A stretch of DNA of 64,000 bases from positions 62,001 to 126,000 of the forward strand of contig JADJMI010000026.1 in assembly GCA_016709665.1 (NCBI GenBank), given 5' to 3'. Both the position numbers and the translations under genes were made by a program. The notes beneath the pieces were generated by a model that was given only the letters and a program-made list of their open reading frames with translations, was not told the DNA's origin and made no database searches. Positions 55,786 to 64,000 of this stretch are shown piece after piece (position 1 is the stretch's first letter; every line of letters begins with the position of its first letter). This DNA is from Betaproteobacteria bacterium. GTDB taxonomy: Bacteria > Pseudomonadota > Gammaproteobacteria > Burkholderiales > Usitatibacteraceae.

Positions 55786-56861
55786 CGGCCTCGGGCGATC
55801 ACGCCGCCCCCCAGGCATTCCTCGCCCCGGTAGAGCACGGCCGACTGGCCGGGGGTCACGGCCCACTGGGCATCGTCGAAGTCCAGTTCGAATGCCCGGA
55901 CCGTTCGCGGACCGAGGCTGCATGGCGCGTCGGCCTGGCGGTATCGCGTCTTGGCCGCGAGCCCGGGTTCGCCGCTGCTCGGTCCCATGCCGTCGATCCA
56001 GCTCGCATCCCCGGCCTGGAGATGACGTGAGAGCAGGCGTCGATGGTCTTTTCCCTGGACCACGACCAGCGCATTGCGGTCGAGCTCCTTGGCGGCCACG
56101 TACCACGGTGAGCCGTCGCCGTCCTTCAGGCCGCCGATGCCCAGGCCCTGCCGCTGGCCCAGCGTGTAGTACATGAGCCCCTGGTGTTCGCCCAGGCTGC
56201 GGCCGAGCTCGTCGACGATCGGGCCGGGTTCCCGCGGCAGGTAGCGTGACAGGAACTCCCGGAAGGGCCGCTCGCCGATGAAACAGATGCCGGTCGAATC
56301 GCGCTTGGCATGATTGGGCAGGCCCGCTTCCCGCGCGATCTCGCGCACCCGTGTCTTGAGCAGGTGCCCGACGGGAAAAAGCGAGCGGGACAACTGCGCC
56401 TGGGTGAGGCGGTGCAGGAAATAGCTCTGGTCCTTGGCGGGGTCGAGCCCCTTCAGCAGCGCGTGCCGCCCCTCGCGCACGGCCACGCGGGCGTAGTGGC
56501 CGGTGGCGATGCAGTCCGCGCCGAGGTCGAGCGCGTGGTCGAGGAACGCCTTGAACTTGATTTCCGCGTTGCAGAGCACGTCGGGGTTCGGCGTCCGTCC
56601 GGCCCGGTACTCGGCCAGGAAGCTCGCGAAGACCCGCTCGCGATACTCCGCGGCGAAATTGACTGCCTCCAGGTCGATGCCGACGCGCTCGGCCGCCGAC
56701 GCGGCGTCGATGAGGTCCTCGCGCGTGGAGCAGTACTCGCCGTCGTCGTCGTCCTCCCAGTTCTTCATGAACAGGCCGGTGACGTCGTGCCCCTCGCGCT
56801 TGAGCAGGAGGGCGGCGACGGCGGAGTCCACGCCTCCGGAGAGGCCGACGACGATTTTCAT
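55782..56861 (-). CDS. mnmA: tRNA-specific 2-thiouridylase
   Basis: A 359-residue enzyme that thiolates U34 of Lys, Glu and Gln tRNAs, taking sulfur relayed from IscS. The PP-loop is GLSGGVDSAVAALLLK; the catalytic and persulfide cysteines are in NPDVLCNAEIKF and STGICFIGER. MKNWEDDDDGEYCS and the C-terminal beta-barrel fit MnmA. Its sulfur donor gene iscS lies at 12 kb. Confidence 0.95.
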   Translation of the reverse strand: MKIVVGLSGGVDSAVAALLLKREGHDVTGLFMKNWEDDDDGEYCSTREDLIDAASAAERVGIDLEAVNFAAEYRERVFASFLAEYRAGRTPNPDVLCNAEIKFKAFLDHALDLGADCIATGHYARVAVREGRHALLKGLDPAKDQSYFLHRLTQAQLSRSLFPVGHLLKTRVREIAREAGLPNHAKRDSTGICFIGERPFREFLSRYLPREPGPIVDELGRSLGEHQGLMYYTLGQRQGLGIGGLKDGDGSPWYVAAKELDRNALVVVQGKDHRRLLSRHLQAGDASWIDGMGPSSGEPGLAAKTRYRQADAPCSLGPRTVRAFELDFDDAQWAVTPGQSAVLYRGEECLGGGVIARGR

Positions 56862-56895
56862 GGGCGGGAGGATACGCGAGAGCGTCGTGGAAACG

Positions 56896-56922
56896 AAAAA
56901 GGCAGGACCGTGCGGCCCTGCC
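56896..56922 (-). terminator. Intrinsic terminator of the Lys/Ala/Pro-rich gene
   Basis: Minus-strand GGCAGG-g-CCG-ca-CGG-t-CCTGCC followed by TTTTT. Lies just past the stop of the minus-strand gene at 56,947 and before mnmA. Confidence 0.75.
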
Positions 56923-56946
56923 TTCGGTGCGACCGGGGATTCCGGA

Positions 56947-57258
56947 TTACTTCTTGGGGGCGTCGGCCTTGGGGGCGTCGGCCTTGGGGGCGTCGGCCTT
57001 CGGGGCGGTGTCCTTCTTGGGGGCCTTCTTCTTGGCGGGCTTCTTCTTGGCGGGCTTGGCGTCGGCCTTCTTGGCGTCGGCGGGCTTGGCGACGTCGGCG
57101 GCCTTGGCCGGCGCTTCCGCCTTGGCGGAGGGTGCGGCCGCGGGCGCGGGGGCGGCCATGGGCTTCGGGGCTTCCGCCGGCTTGGCGGGGGCCTGGGCGA
57201 ACGCACCCAGGGAAACGGCGGCGAACATGGCGGCGATCAGCGAGGAAAGCTTTTTCAT
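56947..57258 (-). CDS. Exported Lys/Ala/Pro-rich low-complexity protein
   Basis: A 103-residue protein with a clear signal peptide (MKKLSSLIAAMFAAVSLGAFA, cleavage before Gln) and a mature part of Ala, Pro and Lys. The C-terminus has PAKKKPAKKKAPKK followed by three copies of KADAP and a final KK, like the tail of histone H1. An exported, strongly basic, disordered protein could bind polyanions such as LPS, DNA or cell-wall polymers; no family function is known to me. Confidence 0.7.
   Translation of the reverse strand: MKKLSSLIAAMFAAVSLGAFAQAPAKPAEAPKPMAAPAPAAAPSAKAEAPAKAADVAKPADAKKADAKPAKKKPAKKKAPKKDTAPKADAPKADAPKADAPKK
56954..56998. repeat. Three perfect 15-bp tandem repeats inside a coding region
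   Basis: Three identical 15-base units (TTGGGGGCGTCGGCC), in frame, encoding KADAP repeats. Identity at the DNA level including third positions points to recent expansion; copy number may vary between strains. Confidence 0.85.
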
Positions 57259-57359
57259 TCTGGTTCCTTGTGGATTTGGGGGGGAACGCTTCGACTGCGC
57301 TGGAGGCCAGCCTCGTCGACGTCTATAACGTCCCCGTGGACCTGCCGGTTGACAGGGCC

Positions 57360-57920
57360 TTACAGGCCCGCGGGGAGCGCCGCCGGCGCCTCCCGCCAGG
57401 CGCCCGGCGCGATTCCCTCGAGCGTCCAGGGCCCGACGGCATGGCGGACCAGCCGAAGCGTGGGCAGGCCGACCTTGGCGGTCATTCGCCGCACCTGCCG
57501 GTTGCGCCCTTCTTTCAGGCGGATCTCGAGCCAGCTCGTCGGAATGGCGGCGCGGAACCGGATGGGCGGGTCCCGTGGCCAGAGCCCTTCGGGCTCGGTG
57601 ATGGCGCGTGCTCCGGCAGGCCGGGTCACGAAATCGCCCAGGTCCACCCCCTGCCGGAGCGCATGCAAATGGGCTCCGGTAGGCACGCCCTCGACCTGGA
57701 CCCAATACCGCTTCTCGAGCTTGTGGCGGGGATCGGCGATGCGGGCCTGGAGGCGCCCGTCGTCGGTGAGCACCACGAGTCCCTCGCTATCGGTGTCGAG
57801 GCGACCGGCCGGGTAGACGCCGGGTAGCGGCACGAAGTCCTTGAGCGTCGAGCGCCCGGCCACCGCGGTGAACTGGCACACCGCGCCGAACGGCTTGTTC
57901 AGAAGTATGAGTTGGGTCAA
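57360..57920 (-). CDS. rluE: RluE-type 23S rRNA pseudouridine synthase
   Basis: A 186-residue RsuA-family synthase closest to RluE (23S rRNA U2457). Catalytic Asp in AGRLDTDSEGLVVLT; KRYWVQVEGVPT, WPRDPPIRFR, IPTSWLEIRLKEGRNRQVRRMTA and the end GAWR match RluE. No S4 domain, as expected. TTG 57,920 starts just before the conserved LILLNKPFGAV; an upstream TTG at 57,986 would add 22 residues. It is divergent from icd, whose promoter lies in this 5' end. Confidence 0.88.
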   Translation of the reverse strand: MTQLILLNKPFGAVCQFTAVAGRSTLKDFVPLPGVYPAGRLDTDSEGLVVLTDDGRLQARIADPRHKLEKRYWVQVEGVPTGAHLHALRQGVDLGDFVTRPAGARAITEPEGLWPRDPPIRFRAAIPTSWLEIRLKEGRNRQVRRMTAKVGLPTLRLVRHAVGPWTLEGIAPGAWREAPAALPAGL

Positions 57921-57938
57921 GGGATCGGGGGGGAGCTT

Positions 57939-57947
57939 TGCTACAAT
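57939..57947 (+). promoter_or_regulatory. Extended -10 promoter of icd
   Basis: TG-c-TACAAT, an extended -10 with five of six bases, giving a start near 57,954 and a leader of about 79 bases before icd. No good -35. Confidence 0.5.
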
Positions 57948-58032
57948 TGCGCGATTTTTCGCATTTGCCGGCCAGGGCCGGGCCAAAAGGCGCTTGCGCG
58001 CCGCCTACGAGAAGACCCCACAGGAGTCCCCC

Positions 58033-59247
58033 ATGAGCAAGATCAAGGTCAAGAACCCGGTCGTCGAGATGGACGGCGATGAAATGACGCGGATCATCTG
58101 GCAGCGCATCCGCGAAAAGCTGATCCTCCCCTACCTCGACATCGATCTCAAGTACTACGACCTGGGCATGGAGTACCGGGACGCGACCGACGACAAGGTG
58201 ACGGTCGACTCGGCCAACGCGACCAAGGAGTACGGCGTCGCGGTGAAGTGCGCGACCATCACGCCGGACGAGGCCCGCGTGAAGGAATTCAACCTGAAGC
58301 AGATGTGGAAGAGCCCCAACGGAACGATCCGCAACATCCTGGACGGCACCATCTTCCGCGAGCCGATCGTGTGCGCCAACGTGCCGCGCATCGTCCCCCA
58401 CTGGAACCTGCCCGTCGTCGTCGCCCGCCACGGCTACGGCGACGTCTATCGCGCCACGGAGATCAAGTTCGACGGCCCCGGCACGATCAAGCTCACCTTC
58501 GTCCCGAAGGATGGCAGCGCGCCGGTCGAGCGCGAAGTCTTCCAGGCCCCCGGCGCCGGCATCACGATGTCCATGTACAACCTGGACGAATCGATGCGCG
58601 GCTTCGCCCGGGCCTGCTTCAACTACGCGCTCAACCGCAACTACCCCGTCTACCTGTCGACCAAGAACACCATCCTCAAGGTCTACGACGGGCGCTTCAA
58701 GAACCTCTTCCAGGAGATCTTCGATACCGAGTTCAAGGCGAAATTCGACGCGGCGAAGCTCACCTACGAGCACCGCCTGATCGACGACATGGTCGCCTCG
58801 AACCTCAAATGGAACGGCGGTTATCTCTGGGCCTGCAAGAACTACGACGGCGACGTCCAGTCCGATACCGTCGCGCAGGGCTACGGTTCGCTGGGGCTCA
58901 TGACCTCCGTGCTCACCACCCCCGACGGCAAGACCGTCGAGGCGGAAGCCGCCCACGGCACCGTCACCCGCCACTACCGGATGCACCAGCAGGGCAAGCC
59001 CACGTCCACGAACCCGATCGCCTCGATCTACGCGTGGACGCGCGGGCTGCAGTACCGCGGCAAGATGGACGGCACGCCGGACGTGGTGAACTTCGCGCTG
59101 GCCCTCGAGAAGGTCTGCGTCGATACCGTCGAGTCCGGCAAGATGACCAAGGATCTCGCGACGCTCATCCGCCCCGACCACCCGTACCTCACGACGGAGG
59201 AGTACATGGACGCGGTCGACTCGGAACTCAAGCGCCGGATGGCCTGA
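58033..59247 (+). CDS. icd: NADP-dependent isocitrate dehydrogenase, eukaryote-like dimeric type
   Basis: A 404-residue subfamily II IDH, the type found in eukaryotes and some bacteria, not the E. coli type. MDGDEMTRIIWQ, TIRNILDGTIFREPI, YNLDESMRGFA, and the Mg-binding Asp in DIDDMVAS-like LIDDMVASNLKWNGG are diagnostic; AHGTVTRHYR with Arg-His contacts NADP. It makes 2-oxoglutarate and NADPH in the TCA cycle. Ends at a bidirectional terminator shared with the cold-shock gene. Confidence 0.95.
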   Translation: MSKIKVKNPVVEMDGDEMTRIIWQRIREKLILPYLDIDLKYYDLGMEYRDATDDKVTVDSANATKEYGVAVKCATITPDEARVKEFNLKQMWKSPNGTIRNILDGTIFREPIVCANVPRIVPHWNLPVVVARHGYGDVYRATEIKFDGPGTIKLTFVPKDGSAPVEREVFQAPGAGITMSMYNLDESMRGFARACFNYALNRNYPVYLSTKNTILKVYDGRFKNLFQEIFDTEFKAKFDAAKLTYEHRLIDDMVASNLKWNGGYLWACKNYDGDVQSDTVAQGYGSLGLMTSVLTTPDGKTVEAEAAHGTVTRHYRMHQQGKPTSTNPIASIYAWTRGLQYRGKMDGTPDVVNFALALEKVCVDTVESGKMTKDLATLIRPDHPYLTTEEYMDAVDSELKRRMA

Positions 59248-59274
59248 CGGCGGGCGGCGGCTTCGGAAGCAAAC

Positions 59275-59307
59275 AAAAAGCCCCCGGGGCGCGACCCCGG
59301 GGGCTTT
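59275..59307. terminator. Bidirectional terminator between icd and the cold-shock gene
   Basis: AAAAA-GCCCCCGGGG-cgcga-CCCCGGGGGC-TTT. The stem has ten G:C pairs. The minus-strand side ends in five T residues and serves the cold-shock gene; the plus-strand side (TTTGCAATTT) is weaker and serves icd. Confidence 0.85.
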
Positions 59308-59327
59308 GCAATTTCTGGCGAGGGCTC

Positions 59328-59531
59328 TTAGGCGGCCTGTATGTTCGACGCCTGCTTGCCCTTGGGGCCCTGCGTCACCTCGAAGGAGACCTTCTGGCCT
59401 TCCTTGAGGGTCTTGAAACCCTGCATCTGGATGGCGGAGAAGTGGGCGAAGAGATCCTCGCTGCCGTCATCCGGCGTGATGAACCCGTAGCCCTTCGCAT
59501 CGTTGAACCACTTGACGGTACCGGTTGCCAT
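59328..59531 (-). CDS. cspA: Cold-shock protein (CspA family)
   Basis: A 67-residue single cold-shock domain. RNP1 is KGYGFITPDDG and RNP2 is LFAHFSAIQ (His instead of the usual VFVHFS wording); MATGTVKWFNDAKGYG is the typical start. It binds single-stranded RNA/DNA as a chaperone. A leader of about 100 bases precedes it, as in cold-inducible csp genes. Confidence 0.95.
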   Translation of the reverse strand: MATGTVKWFNDAKGYGFITPDDGSEDLFAHFSAIQMQGFKTLKEGQKVSFEVTQGPKGKQASNIQAA

Positions 59532-59642
59532 TGCCTTGCATACCTCTCGGTAGGAACGGGTGGAGGCCCGCACATCGTTCGGTTCCAAGCCCGCAAAAGC
59601 CGAGCGGCGATGCGAATTCCTTGAAGCCAAACTCCAAGGCGC

Positions 59643-59672
59643 CTTTTACTCCACCTTGGGAACCGGCGTCAA
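59643..59672 (-). promoter_or_regulatory. Candidate promoter of the cold-shock gene
   Basis: Minus-strand TTGACG (59,672-59,667), 18-base spacer, TAAAAG (59,648-59,643). The start near 59,636 implies a leader of about 105 bases, typical of thermosensing csp leaders. Confidence 0.5.
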
Positions 59673-59749
59673 TAGATCGGTGTCCACCCCGAAGGAGGCA
59701 CCGAACGGGGCGCCGCGCGGGTGTTCGGAGCGACTTTCTGCCCGGGGTC

Positions 59750-59778
59750 TTGAAAAAGGCCGTTCAGTTGTCCATATT
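59750..59778 (+). promoter_or_regulatory. Candidate promoter of clpS-clpA
   Basis: TTGAAA (59,750-59,755), 17-base spacer, CATATT (59,773-59,778). Start near 59,785, leader of about 42 bases. Confidence 0.5.
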
Positions 59779-59826
59779 GACTCTCATCCGCAGCGGTATT
59801 TTCCGCTTCATCCCGCGCCTCCAGGC

Positions 59827-60131
59827 ATGCCCAGCAAGTCCAACGGCTCCACGCTTCTCAAACCGAGCGCGGCCAAGACCAAGCCGCCGCCGATGTTTCA
59901 GGTCGTCATGTATAACGACGACTACACCCCGATGGAATTCGTCGTGGAGGTATTGCAGGTGTTCTTCGCACTTCCCAGCGAGCGGGCGACCCAGGTGATG
60001 CTCAAGGTCCATACCGAGGGGCGGGGCGTGTGCGGAATCTATCCCCGGGACGTCGCCTCCACCAAGGTGGAGCAGGTCACGGCATACTCGCGACAGCACC
60101 AGCACCCGCTGCAGTGCGCGATGGAGGAAAC

Positions 60132-60135
<4 letters not shown>
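59827..60135 (+). CDS. clpS: ClpS adaptor for N-end rule degradation
   Basis: A 102-residue adaptor that hands N-degron proteins to ClpAP. Core features are VVMYNDDYTPMEFVVEVLQ (Asn/Asp lining the N-degron pocket), Met, and HTEGRGVCGIYPRDVA. The disordered N-terminal 25 residues are needed for delivery in relatives. Its stop overlaps the clpA start (ATGA). Confidence 0.96.
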
Positions 60136-62414
<2,279 letters not shown>

Positions 62415-62441
62415 CGCGCCCTGCGCACCCGGAAATCAAGA

Positions 62442-62463
62442 CCCGCCCCGGCGGGTTTTTTTT
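62442..62463 (+). terminator. Intrinsic terminator after clpA
   Basis: CCCGCC-ccg-GCGGG followed by eight T residues. Confidence 0.85.
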
Positions 62464-62566
62464 CGCCCGGGACCTGCCCAGGTGGGCAATAGCCGCGCGG
62501 GCCGGGCTTGCGCTATGCTCGCTGGAGCTTGCGGACCGACCACATAAGATCCTGAGGAGATACGCC

Positions 62567-62908
62567 ATGATTCGCATTTCGATTGCGGCGGGTTTGTTGT
62601 CCGCCGCCGCGCTTGCCGGGGCCCAGCAACCGGCACCGCCCCCCGCGTTCGCGGCCTCCAACCTGTCGCCCATGGGGGTACGCGCGCTTGCCTCCAACTG
62701 TGCCGCCTGCCATGGCACCAATGGCAGGCCCGCGCCGGGTTCTACGCTCGAGGGACTGGCGGGGAAGCCGAAGAACGAGCTCGCCATGGCCATGAACCAG
62801 TTCCGCGCCGGGAAAAAACCGGCCACGCTGATGCACCAGATCTCCAAGGGCTACACCGAGGCGGAGATCGACGCGCTGGCTGACTACTTCTCGCGCCAAC
62901 CGCGCTAG
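62567..62908 (+). CDS. Periplasmic c-type cytochrome (FccA-like sulfide dehydrogenase subunit)
   Basis: A 113-residue exported cytochrome c with a signal peptide (cleavage near residue 19, AGAQQ) and one haem site, Cys45-Cys48-His49 in NCAACHG; a distal Met is likely in TLMHQIS. The gene lies 15 bases before an FccB-like flavoprotein, so it is probably the electron-accepting subunit of flavocytochrome c, passing electrons from sulfide or another reduced sulfur compound to the respiratory chain. Confidence 0.85.
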   Translation: MIRISIAAGLLSAAALAGAQQPAPPPAFAASNLSPMGVRALASNCAACHGTNGRPAPGSTLEGLAGKPKNELAMAMNQFRAGKKPATLMHQISKGYTEAEIDALADYFSRQPR

Positions 62909-62923
62909 GCACCGGAGAACACC

Positions 62924-64000
62924 ATGAAGATCCAGCGAAGGGAATTCCTCAAGGCGGGAGCGGCGGGCGTCGTGTTCACGGGGCTCGCGGGCTGCGCGGG
63001 CATGCCGGGCGGCGCTCCGAAGGCGCGCGTGGTCGTGATCGGCGGCGGCTATGGCGGGGCAACGGCTTCCAAGTACATTCGCATGTTCGATCCGTCGATC
63101 GAGGTCGTGCTGGTCGAGCCGAACGACGTGTTCGTATCCTGCCCGATCTCCAACCTCGTCCTGGGCGGCTTCAAGACCATCGGCGACATCACGACGCCCT
63201 ACACGGGTCTCGAGAGAAACCACGGGGTGCGAATCGTTCGCGACATGGCGGTGGCCGTCGACCTCGATCGCAAGCAGGTTCGGCTCGCCAGGGGCGACCC
63301 GCTGCCGTTCGACCGGGTGATCGTGGCACCCGGCATCGAGTTCATCGAGGGCGCGATTCCCGGCCTCAAGTCCCCCGAGGCGCAGTCGCGCATCCTGCAC
63401 GCCTGGAAGGCCGGGGCGCAGACGGTCGACCTTCGCCGGCAGCTCGAGCAGATGCGCGACGGCGGCGTCTACGTGCTCACCGTGCCGGAGGCGCCGTATC
63501 GCTGCCCGCCCGGCCCCTACGAGCGCGCGTGCCAGGTGGCCGCGTACTTCAAGGCCGCGAAGCCCCGCTCCAAGGTGCTGCTGCTCGACGCGAACGGCGA
63601 CGTCACCTCGAAGGGCCCGCTCTTCAAGAAAGCCTGGGCGGATCTCTACCGGGGCATCGTCGAGTACCGGCCGAACAGCAAGGCCGTCGACGTCGACGTG
63701 AAGACGAGCACCGTGAAACTCGAGCTCGAGGACGTGAAGGGCGACGTGCTTAACGTCATTCCGCCCATGAAGGCCGGCCGCATCGCGGACCCGTACATCA
63801 CGGCGAACAAGCGCTGGTGCGAGGTGGATTGGCTGACGTACGAATCCAAGGTCGCCAAGGGCGTTCACGTGTTGGGGGATTCGCTTCAGGTCGCGCCCCT
63901 CATGCCCAAGTCGGGGCACATGGCCAACGCGCACGGCAAGGCCTGCGCGGCGGCGGTCGTGGCGCTTCTCAACGGCGAGGCGCCCAATCCGTCCCCGACC
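62924..64000 (+). CDS. FccB-like flavocytochrome c sulfide dehydrogenase flavoprotein subunit, 3' end outside the window
   Basis: At least 359 residues, open to the last base. The N-terminus has a twin-arginine signal (RREFLKAGAAG) and a lipobox-like LAGC, then the FAD motif VVVIGGGYGGATAS. Redox-active cysteines expected near the flavin are in VSCPISNLVLGG and YRCPPGPYERA, as in FccB. A second dinucleotide region and GVHVLGDSLQVAPLMPKSGH follow. It would oxidise sulfide to sulfur in the periplasm with the cytochrome encoded just upstream. About 60-70 residues are probably missing. Confidence 0.85.
   Translation, partial: MKIQRREFLKAGAAGVVFTGLAGCAGMPGGAPKARVVVIGGGYGGATASKYIRMFDPSIEVVLVEPNDVFVSCPISNLVLGGFKTIGDITTPYTGLERNHGVRIVRDMAVAVDLDRKQVRLARGDPLPFDRVIVAPGIEFIEGAIPGLKSPEAQSRILHAWKAGAQTVDLRRQLEQMRDGGVYVLTVPEAPYRCPPGPYERACQVAAYFKAAKPRSKVLLLDANGDVTSKGPLFKKAWADLYRGIVEYRPNSKAVDVDVKTSTVKLELEDVKGDVLNVIPPMKAGRIADPYITANKRWCEVDWLTYESKVAKGVHVLGDSLQVAPLMPKSGHMANAHGKACAAAVVALLNGEAPNPSPT

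Overview
The window comes from a high-GC betaproteobacterium, probably from the Nitrosomonadales/Burkholderiales side. The gene families and gene order say so: suhB-trmJ-cysE-isc, an ECF sigma factor with DUF3619/DUF3106/RDD next to ilvBHC, ilvBHC-psd-pssA-leuA, DUF3460 and clpS-clpA. I see no phage, insertion sequence, CRISPR array or tRNA. Six reading-frame breaks occur in otherwise well conserved genes (near 680, 5,497, 22,165, 28,193, 28,650 and 50,946). They look more like consensus errors of a draft assembly than biology.

Layout. 1-6.8 kb: a signalling block of a hybrid-kinase tail (REC-HPt), a GGDEF-hemerythrin diguanylate cyclase, an HD-GYP response regulator and a multi-sensor histidine kinase. 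6.9-11.5 kb: a MenA-like prenyltransferase, suhB, trmJ, an MFS transporter and cysE. 11.5-17.1 kb: a complete isc operon (iscR-S-U-A-hscB-hscA-fdx-iscX) behind two tandem IscR boxes. 17.1-20.8 kb: on the minus strand, glrK-qseG-glrR followed by a predicted sigma54-dependent small RNA. 20.9-30.5 kb: DUF3460, mfd-serB, class I fumarase, a YqhA-type membrane protein, and an acyl-CoA ligase with a CitE-like lyase. 30.8-42.1 kb: an acetate-switch cluster of acs, a CBS/DUF294 protein, a DEDDh exonuclease, a CrbS-type symporter-kinase, a lone REC protein, a CrbR-type regulator and a two-subunit Na+/solute symporter. 42.1-45.3 kb: lptG and the ECF sigma operon. 45.5-52.4 kb: branched-chain amino acid genes ilvB-ilvH-ilvC, phospholipid genes psd-pssA, a leucine-rich leader peptide and leuA. 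52.5-59.5 kb: an HhH protein, bactofilin, purB, GST, mnmA, a Lys/Ala/Pro-rich exported protein, rluE, icd and a cold-shock gene. 59.8-64 kb: clpS-clpA and a flavocytochrome c sulfide dehydrogenase pair that runs off the end.

The most interesting item is the 320-base stretch between iscX and glrR. Read on the minus strand it holds, in order, a TGTC-N10-GACA box, a related CGTC-N10-GACG box, an exact IHF consensus, a GG-N10-GC sigma54 promoter and about 90 nt of structured RNA ending in a strong intrinsic terminator. In enterobacteria the sigma54 activator GlrR drives the small RNA GlmY from TGTC-N10-GACA sites with IHF help. The same logic here, downstream of glrR in a betaproteobacterium, suggests an undescribed GlrR-controlled sRNA. 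A second item is a leuA leader peptide (8 Leu in 27 codons), possibly leaderless, with mutually exclusive hairpins. A third is a phosphatidylserine synthase carrying C-terminal ankyrin repeats.
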